In this document: piece after piece, positions 23,812 through 32,186 of the stretch | How the letters are laid out: each line of letters begins with the position of its first letter | Numbering within the stretch: position 1 is the stretch's first letter | Source of the DNA: Microbacterium yannicii | GTDB lineage: Bacteria > Actinomycetota > Actinomycetes > Actinomycetales > Microbacteriaceae | Assembly: GCF_024055635.1 (NCBI RefSeq) | Contig: NZ_JAMXMB010000040.1 | Span: 62,001-126,000, forward strand | DNA length: 64,000 nt | Reading direction: 5' to 3' | Notes under the pieces: model-generated | Told to the model about the DNA's origin: nothing | Seen by the model: the letters and a program-made list of their open reading frames with translations, nothing else | The model's database searches: none | Translations under genes and position numbers: made by a program

Positions 23812-25989
23812 GTGACCGAATCGAATCGCGACCGCGACCGGGGCGGAGTCGCGCACGACGAACAGCCGGCCGTCGAGCGTGACCATGCCGAACACGACGA
23901 CAGCGCCATGCGCGACCACGCCGCGATGGCTCACGACGACCACGACCACGCCGCGATGGGTCACGCCGACCACGGCGCCCACGCCGGCCACGCGGGTCAC
24001 GGCGCGGACCACGTCGCGCAGTTCCGCCGGCTCTTCTGGATCAACCTCGCGCTGGCCATCCCGGTGGTCGCGTTCTCGGGCATGTTCGCGATGGTCCTCG
24101 GCTACGCGCTGCCCGACGCACCGTTCGTGCGGTGGATCTCGCCGCTGCTCGGCACGGTGATGTACTTCTGGGGCGGGTGGCCGTTCCTCACGGGTGCGGT
24201 GTCGGAGCTGCGAGCCCGCACGCCCGGGATGATGCTCCTCATCGGGCTCGCCATCACCGTCGCCTTCTTCGCGTCATGGGGTGCGAGCCTCGGCCTGCTC
24301 CACCACGAGCTGGAGTTCTGGTGGGAGCTCGCCCTCCTCATCGTCATCATGCTGCTCGGTCACTGGATGGAGATGCGCTCGCTCGCTCAGACGACGTCGG
24401 CGCTCGACTCGCTCGCGGCGCTCCTTCCCGACGAGGCGGAGCGCGTCGAGGGCGACCGCATCGTGACGGTGGCCCCTGCCGAGCTGCGCGTCGGCGACGT
24501 GGTCGTGGTCCGTCCGGGCGGCAGCGTGCCGGCCGACGGGCGCATCGTCGACGGCCTCGCCGACATGGACGAGTCCATGGTCTCGGGCGAGTCCCGGACC
24601 GTATCGCGCACAACGGGCGACCCGGTCACGGCCGGCACCGTCGCCACCGACTCGGGACTCCGGGTCGAGGTCACGGCGACCGGCGACGACACCACGCTCG
24701 CCGGCATCCAGCGGCTCGTCGCAGCAGCGCAGAACTCGACATCGCGGGCGCAGCGCCTCGCCGACCGTGCGGCCGGTTGGCTGTTCTGGTTCGCCCTCGG
24801 CGCCGCCGTGCTGACAGCGGTCGTATGGACCGCTTTCGGGATGCCGGATGAAGCGGTCGTGCGCACCATCACCGTGCTCGTCATCGCGTGCCCCCACGCG
24901 CTGGGGCTCGCCATCCCGCTCGTTGTGTCGATCGCGACCGAGCGCGCGGCGCGCGGCGGGGTGCTGATCAAGGACCGGCTCGCACTCGAGAGCATGCGCA
25001 CCATCGGCGCAGTGCTCTTCGACAAGACCGGCACGCTCACGAAGGGTGAGCCCACGGTCACGGATGTCGCGCTCGCCGCAGTCGCACCGCTGGACGCCGA
25101 TGCCGTCCTGGCGCTGGCAGCGTCCGCCGAGGCCGACAGCGAGCACCCGCTCGCCAAGGCGATCGTCCGGGCCGCCGAGGCGCGAGGGCTCACCCTCGCG
25201 GCAGCCACGGGCTTCGCGTCGTCGCCCGCTGTCGGCGTGACGGCGACGGTCGACGGACACGTCGTCCGCGTCGGAGGTCCGCGCCTGCTCGAAGAGGTCG
25301 GCGGCGCAGACGTGCCCGCGTCGGCCGAGTGGCGCGCGCAGGGGGCGATCGTGCTCCACATCGTGCGGGACGGCGAGGTCGTCGGCGGGCTCGCGCTGGC
25401 CGACGAGATCCGGCCCGAGTCGCGCGAGGCGGTCGACGCGCTCCACAAGCTCGGTGTCGAGGTCGTCATGATCACCGGGGACGCGGAGCCTGTGGCCCGC
25501 GCTGTCGCCCAGGAGCTCGGCATCCGTCGAGTGTTCGCGGGCGTCCGCCCTGAAGACAAGGAGCGCAAGGTCGCCGAGCTCCAGGCCGAAGGGCTGAAGG
25601 TCGCGATGGTGGGCGACGGCGTCAACGATGCGCCCGCGCTGGCGCGAGCCGACGTCGGCATCGCGATCGGCGCCGGCACCGACGTCGCGATCGCCTCCGC
25701 GGGGGTCATCCTCGCATCGAGCGACCCGCGCTCGGTGCTGTCGGTCATCGAGCTGTCGCGTGCGAGCTACCGCAAGATGACGCAGAACCTGTGGTGGGCG
25801 GCGGGGTACAACCTCATCTCGGTGCCGCTCGCCGCGGGCGTGCTCGCGCCGATCGGATTCGTCCTGCCGATGTCCGTCGGTGCGATCCTGATGTCGCTGT
25901 CGACGGTGGTGGTGGCGCTGAACGCCCAGCTGCTGCGGCGGCTCGACCTCCGTCCCGGGCGCAGTGCGCGGAGCGTGTGGGACCGGTGA
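23812..25989 (+). CDS. Copper-translocating P-type ATPase (CopB/P1B-3 type)
   Basis: 725 aa heavy-metal pump. A His/Asp/Met-rich N-terminal tail (about residues 22-65, repeated HDDH/GHADHGAHAGHAGH) replaces CxxC metal-binding domains. The transmembrane metal site is CPH (Cys360-Pro-His362) rather than CPC, the mark of the CopB group. Phosphorylation motif DKTGTLTKGEP with Asp404; hinge GDGVNDAPALARADVG from about residue 601. GTG 23812 is preceded by GAGGAG. Exports copper (Cu+ or Cu2+) from the cytoplasm. The CsoR-like site in its promoter supports this. Confidence 0.93.
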   Translation: MTESNRDRDRGGVAHDEQPAVERDHAEHDDSAMRDHAAMAHDDHDHAAMGHADHGAHAGHAGHGADHVAQFRRLFWINLALAIPVVAFSGMFAMVLGYALPDAPFVRWISPLLGTVMYFWGGWPFLTGAVSELRARTPGMMLLIGLAITVAFFASWGASLGLLHHELEFWWELALLIVIMLLGHWMEMRSLAQTTSALDSLAALLPDEAERVEGDRIVTVAPAELRVGDVVVVRPGGSVPADGRIVDGLADMDESMVSGESRTVSRTTGDPVTAGTVATDSGLRVEVTATGDDTTLAGIQRLVAAAQNSTSRAQRLADRAAGWLFWFALGAAVLTAVVWTAFGMPDEAVVRTITVLVIACPHALGLAIPLVVSIATERAARGGVLIKDRLALESMRTIGAVLFDKTGTLTKGEPTVTDVALAAVAPLDADAVLALAASAEADSEHPLAKAIVRAAEARGLTLAAATGFASSPAVGVTATVDGHVVRVGGPRLLEEVGGADVPASAEWRAQGAIVLHIVRDGEVVGGLALADEIRPESREAVDALHKLGVEVVMITGDAEPVARAVAQELGIRRVFAGVRPEDKERKVAELQAEGLKVAMVGDGVNDAPALARADVGIAIGAGTDVAIASAGVILASSDPRSVLSVIELSRASYRKMTQNLWWAAGYNLISVPLAAGVLAPIGFVLPMSVGAILMSLSTVVVALNAQLLRRLDLRPGRSARSVWDR

Positions 25990-26082
25990 CCCCCCGCGGT
26001 CACGTCCGGCAGCGGCCAGCCCGCCGCGGGACGGGGACCTCGCGCCGCGGCGGAGGGTCGGCCGCGACGATAGGGTTTGATG

Positions 26083-26982
26083 ATGACGACGACTCCTCCC
26101 GGCTGGTACGACGACGGTCACGGCGCACTGCGCTGGTGGGACGGAGCGCAATGGACGGAACACGTCGCGCAGCCCGATCCCGAATCGTCGCCGGCCCCGA
26201 CCGAGGCTGAGATCGTCGCCGAGCAGCTGGGGTTCGAGCAGCCGGCAGCGGCCCCCGCGGTCGCGCCGGCCACCCCGTCGGCCGCGGAGCCCGCCGGTTC
26301 CGCGTCCCTCGACGCCGTCTCGCCTCCGGTCGCGGGGCCGCCCGAGGTTCCCGGACAGCCGGCGTCCGCCGCCGCGCAGCAGTATGCCGCCGCTCAGCAG
26401 TATCCCGCCGCTCAGCAGTACCCGCCCGCGGCGCCGGGTGCCTACCCGGGTGCGCCCGTCGGCGGCGGATTCGTCGCGGCGACCGAGCCGCGCAAGTCGA
26501 AGCTGTGGATCCTGTGGGTCGTGCTGGGCGTGGTGCTCCTGGGCATCGTGATCGCCGCCGCGGTGGTCATCCCGCTTCTCTTCCTCTCCGCCACCACGGC
26601 GAACGGCGGTGCGCAGTCCGACGACGAGCGCGCGGCGGTCGCCGCGGTCGAGGTCTACGACGATGCCTGGCAGGAGGGCGACTGCGACGCGTTCACCTCA
26701 GCGACCTCGGAGCTGTTCCGCACCGACAACGGCTTCACCGACTGCGCCACCTTCGAAGCCGAATCGGACGCCTTCGACCAGAACTTCGATGACTACGAGC
26801 TGACCGTCACCGATGTCGAGACCCAGGGCGACGAGATCGCGGTGACCACGAGCGAGACGTTCACGGCGCTCGTCGACGCCGACGGCCAGCCTTCCGACCC
26901 GGCGCCGGGTTCGACGGTGTACCACTACACGCTCGTGCAGGTCGACGGCGCGTGGGTGATCGACGCGCTGACGTACGAATGA
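26083..26982 (+). CDS. DUF2510-domain membrane protein
   Basis: About 299 aa; TTG 26077, ATG 26080 and ATG 26083 are tandem candidates, and 26083 best fits TAGGGT (26071-26076) as a leaderless -10. Residues ~5-30, PPGWYDDGHGALRWWDGAQWTEH, are a DUF2510 module. A Pro/Ala/Gln-rich cytoplasmic linker with AAQQY repeats follows, then one membrane helix (LWILWVVLGVVLLGIVIAAA) and an extracytoplasmic domain with two Cys (DCDAF, DCATF) and a DUF4878/NTF2-like pattern ending VYHYTLVQVDGAWVIDALTYE. Function unknown. Overlaps the TauE/SafE start by 4 bp. Confidence 0.82.
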   Translation: MTTTPPGWYDDGHGALRWWDGAQWTEHVAQPDPESSPAPTEAEIVAEQLGFEQPAAAPAVAPATPSAAEPAGSASLDAVSPPVAGPPEVPGQPASAAAQQYAAAQQYPAAQQYPPAAPGAYPGAPVGGGFVAATEPRKSKLWILWVVLGVVLLGIVIAAAVVIPLLFLSATTANGGAQSDDERAAVAAVEVYDDAWQEGDCDAFTSATSELFRTDNGFTDCATFEAESDAFDQNFDDYELTVTDVETQGDEIAVTTSETFTALVDADGQPSDPAPGSTVYHYTLVQVDGAWVIDALTYE

Positions 26983-27785
26983 GCGCGCCCGAGACAGCGC
27001 GCCCGCCGCACGACGCCCGGTTCTACCTCGCCTGCATCGGGATCGGGCTCCTGGCCGGTTTGCTGTCGGGCCTGTTCGGGGTGGGCGGCGGCACGGTCAT
27101 CGTGCCGTTCCTGGTGCTGCTGCTGCGCTTCGACCAGCGACTCGCGGCGGGGACGTCCTTGGCGGCGATCGTGCCGACGGCGGCCGTCGGCGTGATCTCG
27201 TACGCCGTGCACGGCTCCGTGGCCTGGATCCCGGCGCTGCTCCTCGCTGCGGGCGCCGTCGTCGGCGCGCAGCTCGGGACGTGGCTGCTTCCGCGTCTGT
27301 CGCTCACCGTCCTGCGATGGGCGTTCGTCGGATTCCTCGTCGCCGTGATCGTGAGCCTGTTCGTGGTCATCCCCTCGCGCGACTCCGAACTCTCCCTCAC
27401 CCTGCTGAGCGGCGCCGCCCTGGTCGTGCTGGGCGTGGTCACCGGCATCCTGTCGGGACTCATCGGCGTGGGAGGCGGGATCATCGTGGTCCCGGCGCTG
27501 ATGGTGCTGTTCGGCACCAGCGATCTCGTCGCGAAGGGCACGTCGCTGCTCATGATGATCCCGACCGCGGTGTCGGGCACCATCGGCAACGTCCGCCGGC
27601 GCAACGTCGACCTCGTCGCCGCGGCGATCGTCGGCGTGGCGGCGTGCACGACGACTGCTCTGGGCGCGTGGGCGGCGGTCCTGCTCGACCCGTTCGTGGC
27701 CAACGTTCTCTTCGCCGCGTACCTCCTGGTCATCGCGGTGCAGATGGCGCTGCGCGCCTGGCGGGGTCGCCCCCGCCCGACGTGA
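26979..27785 (+). CDS. TauE/SafE-family membrane transporter
   Basis: 268 aa with about eight helices and the family's internal duplication: LLSGLFGVGGGTVIVPFLVL in the N-terminal half and ILSGLIGVGGGIIVVPALMV in the C-terminal half. Members export sulfite, sulfoacetate or other anions. Start ATG 26979 overlaps the preceding stop (ATGA). Specific substrate not predictable; the only nearby sulfur hint is the distant LLM oxygenase operon. Confidence 0.9.
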   Translation: MSAPETARPPHDARFYLACIGIGLLAGLLSGLFGVGGGTVIVPFLVLLLRFDQRLAAGTSLAAIVPTAAVGVISYAVHGSVAWIPALLLAAGAVVGAQLGTWLLPRLSLTVLRWAFVGFLVAVIVSLFVVIPSRDSELSLTLLSGAALVVLGVVTGILSGLIGVGGGIIVVPALMVLFGTSDLVAKGTSLLMMIPTAVSGTIGNVRRRNVDLVAAAIVGVAACTTTALGAWAAVLLDPFVANVLFAAYLLVIAVQMALRAWRGRPRPT

Positions 27786-27839
27786 TCCGGTCGGCGGGAG
27801 TCTGAACCTTCCGCGGCGAACCGGGCGATTCGGGCCCAA

Positions 27840-27926
27840 GCCGGGGCTTTCCCCGGCGAGACCGGGGAATCGCGCCGAAACCAGGGGCGACGCCCCGAGT
27901 CTCGACGGAGACCCCCTGGTTCGGCG
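27840..27926. repeat. Nested inverted repeats sharing GAGACCGGGGAATC
   Basis: GCCGGGG (27840-27846)/CCCCGGC (27851-27857) with a 4-nt loop; then GAGACCGGGGAATC (27858-27871); then CGCCGAAACCAGGGG (27873-27887) pairing with CCCCTGGTTCGGCG (27913-27926) with one bulged base. The 14-mer at 27858 is identical to 51672-51685, so both belong to one repeat family. It lies between the TauE/SafE and HadA-like genes and can fold as a transcription-terminating structure. Confidence 0.7.
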
Positions 27927-27985
27927 AGTGGGTGCTCGTCCGCCGCCCTGCCGGCCCGGCGGAAGCCGCTCGGTAGGATGGCCTG

Positions 27986-28435
27986 GTGCCAGTGAACCCC
28001 GAGCTCGTCGGCCGCGACTTCGCGCCGACGGCCCCCTACCTCGTGGGTCGCGAGAAGGTGCGCGAGTTCGCGCGTGCCGTCTTCGCCGATGACCCACAGC
28101 ACAGCGACCCCGCCGCCGCGCAGGCGCTCGGCTATGCCGACGTCGTCGCGCCGCCGACCTTCGCGATCGTCGTCACGGATGCGACGCTGCAGCAGCTGCT
28201 CGGCGAGCCCGACTCGGGCATCGTGCTGCAGAACGTGCTGCACGCCGAGCAGAAGTTCCGCTATTCGCGGCCGATCGTCGCCGGCGACGAGCTCACCGCG
28301 CGACTCTCGGTCACCGGCATCCGTGCCATGGGGGCGGCAGCGATGGTGACGAGCGAGTCCGAGATCACGGATGCCGCGGGCGAGCATGTCGTCACCGCGA
28401 CGTCCATCCTGCTCGTGGGGGAGGGCGACCAGTGA
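27986..28435 (+). CDS. MaoC-like dehydratase subunit (HadA/FAS1-DH-region type)
   Basis: 149 aa hot-dog-fold protein. LVGREKVREFARAVFADDPQHSD, then DVVAPPTFAIVVTDA and the C-terminal AEQKFRYSRPIVAGDELTARL are typical of the non-catalytic HadA-type subunit of (3R)-hydroxyacyl dehydratases. Starts at GTG 27986, 6 nt after TAGGAT (27974-27979), so probably leaderless; GTG 27992 is an alternative. Overlaps its catalytic partner by 4 bp. The pair would dehydrate 3-hydroxyacyl thioesters in fatty-acid metabolism. Confidence 0.87.
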   Translation: MPVNPELVGRDFAPTAPYLVGREKVREFARAVFADDPQHSDPAAAQALGYADVVAPPTFAIVVTDATLQQLLGEPDSGIVLQNVLHAEQKFRYSRPIVAGDELTARLSVTGIRAMGAAAMVTSESEITDAAGEHVVTATSILLVGEGDQ

Positions 28436-28845
28436 GCGCGCTGACGAACCTCACCGTCGGGGATGTCGTGGCGGAGCGCACGGTGCATCTCACCCGCGAG
28501 TCGCTCGTGCGCTATGCCGGGGCATCCGGGGACTTCAACCCGATCCACTACCGCGACGACATCGCGGCCGCGGTGGGCCTTCCCGGCGTCCTCGCCCACG
28601 GCATGCTGACCATGGGCCTCGCCGTCGGCACGATCGAGTCGTGGCTCGGTGACACCGGACGCATCCTCGAGTACGGCGTGCGGTTCACCAAGCCCGTCGT
28701 CGTCGATCCCGAGACCGGCGCCGACGTGACCGTCGTCGCGAAGGTGGGCGCCGTCGATGACGAATCGGCCCGCATCGACCTCACCGTCTCGTTCAACGAC
28801 GCAACTGTGCTGGTCAAGGCGCAGGTTCGCGTCCGGACCGTCTGA
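28432..28845 (+). CDS. MaoC-like dehydratase catalytic subunit (HadB type)
   Basis: 137 aa. The hydratase-2 motif is intact: YAGASGDFNPIHYRDDIAAA with catalytic Asp and His, then LPGVLAHGMLTMGLAVG. Expected to form a heterodimer with the HadA-like product encoded just upstream (GTGA overlap). In Mycobacterium tuberculosis the hadABC genes neighbour tRNA-Trp–secE–nusG–rplK–rplA; here that block is 24 kb downstream on the same strand. murB follows after 3 bp. Confidence 0.88.
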   Translation: MSALTNLTVGDVVAERTVHLTRESLVRYAGASGDFNPIHYRDDIAAAVGLPGVLAHGMLTMGLAVGTIESWLGDTGRILEYGVRFTKPVVVDPETGADVTVVAKVGAVDDESARIDLTVSFNDATVLVKAQVRVRTV

Positions 28846-28848
28846 CGC

Positions 28849-29985
28849 ATGCCCGACGTCACTCCCCTTCCACTGTCGCGCCTGACGACGCTGCGCACCG
28901 GCGGTGAGCCCGCGCGCATGATCGACGCGCCGACGACCGACGAGCTGGTCGCAGCGCTGCGCGACGTCTGGGCTTCCGTCGACGACTGGCTCGTGCTGGG
29001 TGGCGGCTCGAACCTGTTCGTCGGCGACGAGCCCTTCGACGGCACCGTCGTACGCGTGCTCACCCAGGGCATCGAACGGATGCCGTCGCCCTTGGCCGGA
29101 CGCGTGCGGCTGCGGGTGCAGGCGGGCCACGACTGGGACGCCCTCGTCGCCTACGCGGTGGCCGAGGGCCTCGGCGGCGTCGAGGCGATGTCGGGGATCC
29201 CCGGCACCGTCGGCGCCGCTCCGGTGCAGAACATCGGCGCGTACGGTCAGGAGATCGTGCAGACGCTCAGCGAGGTGGAGCTCCTCGACGAGTCGACCGG
29301 CGAAGTCTCGACGGTGCCCGCCGCAGAGCTCGGGCTGGGCTTCCGGACCTCCGTGCTCAAGCATCACTACGGCTCGGCGCCGTCTCGACGCGCGGTGATC
29401 CTGTCGGTGACGCTCGACCTCCCTGAGATCGGTCCGGGCGCCCGCCGCATCGCCGGCGAGCAGCTGCGCACCGCGCTGCGGCTCGGTCCCGACGACGAGG
29501 TGACGCTCGCGTGGGTGCGCGAGCGCATCCTCGAGACGCGCCGCAGCAAGGGCATGGTGCTCGATCCCGACGACCCCGACACCTACAGCGCAGGCTCGTT
29601 CTTCCAGAACGCGGTGGTCTCGGCATCCTTCGCACGCACGCTCCCCGACGCCTGTCCTCGCTGGCCGGTGCACCCCGACCTCGACCCGGTGCTCGTCATC
29701 CCGCTGGCGAACTTCGACGGCTACGTGCCCCCGGCGCCGACCGTCGAATCCGACGTCAAGGTGAGCGCCGGCTGGCTGATCGAGCATGCCGGCGTCCGCA
29801 AGGGCTTCAAGCTGCCGCGCTCGCGCGCCGGCCTGTCGACCAAGCACGCGCTGGCCTTGACCAATCGCGGCAGCGCCACGGCCGCCGAGCTCGCCGAGCT
29901 CGCCCGCTTCATCCAGGGCCGCGTGCAGTCGGAGTTCGGCCTCGTGCTCCAGCCCGAGCCGGTGCTGATCAACGTCGAGCTCTAG
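28849..29985 (+). CDS. murB: UDP-N-acetylenolpyruvoylglucosamine reductase
   Basis: 378 aa. Reduces UDP-GlcNAc-enolpyruvate to UDP-MurNAc with NADPH and FAD, the second committed step of peptidoglycan precursor synthesis. Seen: LTTLRTGGEPARM, the FAD-binding LVLGGGSNLFVGDE, MSGIPGTVGAAPVQNIGAYGQE, the catalytic-Ser region YSAGSFFQNAVV, and GWLIEHAGVRKGFKLP near the C-terminus. Length fits the longer actinobacterial type. Starts 3 bp after the HadB-like stop. Confidence 0.95.
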   Translation: MPDVTPLPLSRLTTLRTGGEPARMIDAPTTDELVAALRDVWASVDDWLVLGGGSNLFVGDEPFDGTVVRVLTQGIERMPSPLAGRVRLRVQAGHDWDALVAYAVAEGLGGVEAMSGIPGTVGAAPVQNIGAYGQEIVQTLSEVELLDESTGEVSTVPAAELGLGFRTSVLKHHYGSAPSRRAVILSVTLDLPEIGPGARRIAGEQLRTALRLGPDDEVTLAWVRERILETRRSKGMVLDPDDPDTYSAGSFFQNAVVSASFARTLPDACPRWPVHPDLDPVLVIPLANFDGYVPPAPTVESDVKVSAGWLIEHAGVRKGFKLPRSRAGLSTKHALALTNRGSATAAELAELARFIQGRVQSEFGLVLQPEPVLINVEL

Positions 29986-30113
29986 CCGCAGCCCCCTTCG
30001 CCGTCCCCGCGGTGGCTCTCGTCGTCGTCCGCGAGCAGCAGCGTTCGGTGCGCGGGCGCCAGGTTCGCCAGCGCCGCCGCCAGTTCCATCATCAGGTCGA
30101 TTCGCCGTCCCAT
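29982..30113 (-). CDS. Possible 43-aa small protein
   Basis: ATG 30113 is preceded by GGAAGGACACCCC, a good ribosome-binding site. The predicted product has an amphipathic helix (RIDLMMELAAALANLAPAH) and an acidic, Gly-rich tail (LADDDESHRGDGEGGCG). It overlaps the last 4 bp of murB tail to tail. No family recognised; may be a real small gene or chance. Confidence 0.35.
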   Translation of the reverse strand: MGRRIDLMMELAAALANLAPAHRTLLLADDDESHRGDGEGGCG

Positions 30114-30194
30114 GGGGTGTCCTTCCGTTGATCGTCCTCATCAAGGACGACGAACGAAGCGGTCACAGGTCGACGTAGGCCCGGTGCGCATTTT

Positions 30195-30739
30195 GGCGAC
30201 TCGCCAGCAACTGCACCTGCGGGACGACGTTCTTGGCGAGTCGCCGGAAGCCGGCGGAGTGCGAGAACAGCTGGCGCGTCGCGTCGACACCGCGTTCTTG
30301 GCGAGTCGCCAGGAGTGGCGGTCTGCCTGCGTCGCTTTTGGCGAGTCGCCGGAAACTGTTGCTTCCTCCGTCGCTTTTGGCGAGTCGCCAGAACTGTTGC
30401 TTCCCTCCGCCGCTTTTGGCGAGTCGCCGAAAACTGTCGGGTGCCACGTGCCTTTTGGCGAGTCGCCGGACACTGTTGCTTTCCTCCGTCGCTTTGGCGA
30501 GTCGCCGGACACTGTTGCTTCCCTCCGCCGTTTCTGGCGAGTCGCCAGAAACTGTGGCCTCCCTCCGCCGCTCTTGGCGAGTCGCCGGAAACTGTCGGGT
30601 GCCCCGTGCCGTTTTGGCGAGACGCGAGGCCGTTGGCATATACGTGCCGTTCTGCGACTCACACACTGCCGGCCGCGACACGCCGTTCTTGGCGAGTCGC
30701 CAGAGTTGTCGCTCTGTGCGGGCCCATTGGCGAGTCGCC
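30195..30739. repeat. Array of GGCGANTCGCC palindromes, ~39-bp period
   Basis: Twelve intact 11-bp palindromes with a free central base start at 30195, 30235, 30300, 30340, 30379, 30418, 30457, 30496, 30536, 30576, 30691 and 30729. Degenerate units at about 30273, 30616 and 30653 keep the register, giving a period of 37-40 bp. Eleven intact cores have central G, one C. The interval is conserved too (TTTT before, CGGAAACTGT and CTTCCTCCG after), so this is a tandem repeat, not a CRISPR. Reading frames run through it on both strands only because the unit lacks stops. The ~700-bp gap 30114-30812 otherwise shows no gene. Confidence 0.93.
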
Positions 30740-30812
30740 AGGAGCCCGGACTCGGGCGGCGGCACGGCGGGCGCGCGCGACCACGCTGGAAGACCGTTCG
30801 TCCCCGCGGGGC

Positions 30813-31697
30813 TCACGCCATGAGAAGGCGGCGGATCCGATCTGCGAGCGCACCCAGGTCGTCGAAGTCTCGCCGTGTGACGACGGTGACCCGGTATCCG
30901 AAGGATTCCAACTCCGCGCGCCGGACCTCGTCACGGCTCCACTGATCAGGGTCGCGGTGGTGGTCCCCGTAATACTCGACCACCAGTTTGCGATCCCGAT
31001 ACATGATGTCGACGCGAGCGACGAAACGTGAACCGTCATAGATCTGGACGTTGCACTCCGGGCGGGGCAGTCCTGCTTGATCGAGCGCGCACCGCAGCTC
31101 GGACTCCCGCGGCGATTCCGAGTGCTCCGTACAGAGCTCAAGGGCCCGCCGACGGTTCTGAGCGCCGGGTGCGCGCGGCGAAGCGGCGTGCTCAGCCGCC
31201 AGTTCTTCTCGCGTGCAACGTCGTCGGCGGCGAGAGATCAGAAAGTCGGTGACTGCGACCAAGGCGGGCAGGTCGAGCTCGGCGGACAGGTCCAGCCAAG
31301 TCCGGGCATTGCTGGTCACACGGATCTCTCGACGCGTCTTGAGGTCGGTCGCCCCGATCTGCAGTGACCTCCCGCGGACACCACGTCCACGGATGCGGTT
31401 GCTCGGATACGGCACCGCGATTGTCGGTCGACCGAATGCGTCACGGTGAACGGCGGCAGGCAAGGGGAAGCCCAGCACGACCGCTGCCGTCGGGCCACAG
31501 GCGAAGGCATGCGAGGGGAGGGCCCGCATGAGGAGTCGGAGGCGCACCCAGCCGTCCACCTCGCGCACGGCGCGCGTGCCGTGAAACGGCGCCAGCAGCC
31601 TGCGGCTGCGAAGCTGCGGTTCGGTGATTCCCGCTTCTCGGCCTTCGCGAACAGTGAACGCGGGCACGAGATGCGGTGGCAGCCACGGCGACTTCAT
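30813..31697 (-). CDS. DUF559/Vsr-like endonuclease-domain protein with AbiEi-like N-terminus
   Basis: 294 aa from ATG 31697 (an in-frame ATG at 31832 would run through a repeat and is rejected). The N-terminus (FTVREGREAGITEPQLRSRR) resembles the winged-helix domain of AbiEi-type proteins. The C-terminus SELRCALDQAGLPRPECNVQ, VDIMYRDRKLVVEYYGDHH and DEVRRAELESFGYRVTVVT matches the DUF559 endonuclease-like fold (D...EYxG.H...). Such genes are frequent orphans in Microbacterium-type genomes; function unproven. It is flanked on both sides by GGCGANTCGCC repeats. Confidence 0.75.
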   Translation of the reverse strand: MKSPWLPPHLVPAFTVREGREAGITEPQLRSRRLLAPFHGTRAVREVDGWVRLRLLMRALPSHAFACGPTAAVVLGFPLPAAVHRDAFGRPTIAVPYPSNRIRGRGVRGRSLQIGATDLKTRREIRVTSNARTWLDLSAELDLPALVAVTDFLISRRRRRCTREELAAEHAASPRAPGAQNRRRALELCTEHSESPRESELRCALDQAGLPRPECNVQIYDGSRFVARVDIMYRDRKLVVEYYGDHHRDPDQWSRDEVRRAELESFGYRVTVVTRRDFDDLGALADRIRRLLMA

Positions 31698-31819
31698 GTG
31701 TCGATGGTCGGCGTTCGCGCGCTGAGTGGCGGCCCGTGGGCGTGATCTGTGGAGGAATAGCGCGAGCGCACCGTTTGTGGAGGAGACCTTCCCTCGCGCG
31801 ATGCATTGTCTCGGTCTCT

Positions 31820-31955
31820 GGCGACTCGCCAAGTTCCGCTGTCGGCGGCGGTCGTTTCTGGCGAATCGCCCGCTCGCTTCTCAACTCCGGAGTGCGGGCT
31901 TTGTGGCGACTCGCCAAAACGTTCGGGGGCGGAGCGCACAATGTGGCGACTCGCC
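31820..31955. repeat. Second GGCGANTCGCC cluster
   Basis: Four more palindromes at 31820 (central C), 31860 (A), 31905 (C) and 31945 (C), spaced 40-45 bp. They lie on the far side of the DUF559-like gene from the main array. Here the core is followed by AAAA/AAG rather than preceded by TTTT, so these copies are inverted relative to the main array. The endonuclease-like gene is therefore bracketed by oppositely oriented repeats. Confidence 0.85.
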
Positions 31956-32030
31956 AAAACCCGGGGGAGGGGAAAGGGGAGGGAGCAGCGGACGTCGGTC
32001 CCTGAGGCGGGCGGCGGATCCCGACCCCCA

Positions 32031-32130
32031 CGAAGAACGACGCACGAACGAAGAACGACGCACGACGAAGAACGACGCACGAGGAAGAACGACGCACGAA
32101 CGAAGAACGAAGGACGCAGAACGGAGAACG
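32031..32130. repeat. GAAGAACGACGCACGA short tandem repeats
   Basis: About five degenerate copies of a 16-20 bp unit built on GAAGAACGACGCACGA between the palindrome cluster and the aminotransferase terminator. With the preceding sequence this fills the 489-bp gap 31698-32186, in which no gene was seen. Confidence 0.8.
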
Positions 32131-32159
32131 CGGATGCCTCGAACCGAGGCATCCGCGTT
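32127..32159 (-). terminator. Terminator of the aminotransferase gene
   Basis: AACGCGGATGCCTCG (32127-32141), loop AAC, CGAGGCATCCGCGTT (32145-32159): perfect 15-bp stem, 28 bp beyond the stop of the minus-strand aminotransferase. Its core GGATGCCTCG is the same as in the terminator at 37986-38029. Confidence 0.75.
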
Positions 32160-32186
32160 CCGTGACGTCGCGCGCGACGGGTGGGA

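Noticed and set aside
24274..26163. 629-codon minus-strand frame opposite the copper ATPase
   Set aside because: Antisense shadow; the plus strand has all P-type ATPase motifs.
30195..30739. Regular palindromic repeats taken as a CRISPR array
   Set aside because: The intervals between palindromes are themselves conserved (CGGAAACTGT, CTTCCTCCG), the constant part is only ~11 bp palindrome plus similar flanks, and no cas gene is present. It is a tandem repeat.
30141..30823. Open reading frames on both strands through the palindrome array (LASRR-type peptides)
   Set aside because: Open in several frames because the 39-bp unit has no stop codons; no ribosome site and no protein-like composition.
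30813..31697. Complete type IV toxin-antitoxin pair at the AbiEi-like gene
   Set aside because: Only one gene is present; no nucleotidyltransferase (AbiEii-like) partner lies on either side.
32031..32130. Ser/Phe/Arg-rich peptide frames over the GAAGAACGACGCACGA repeats
   Set aside because: Simple tandem repeat; frames lack starts with ribosome sites.
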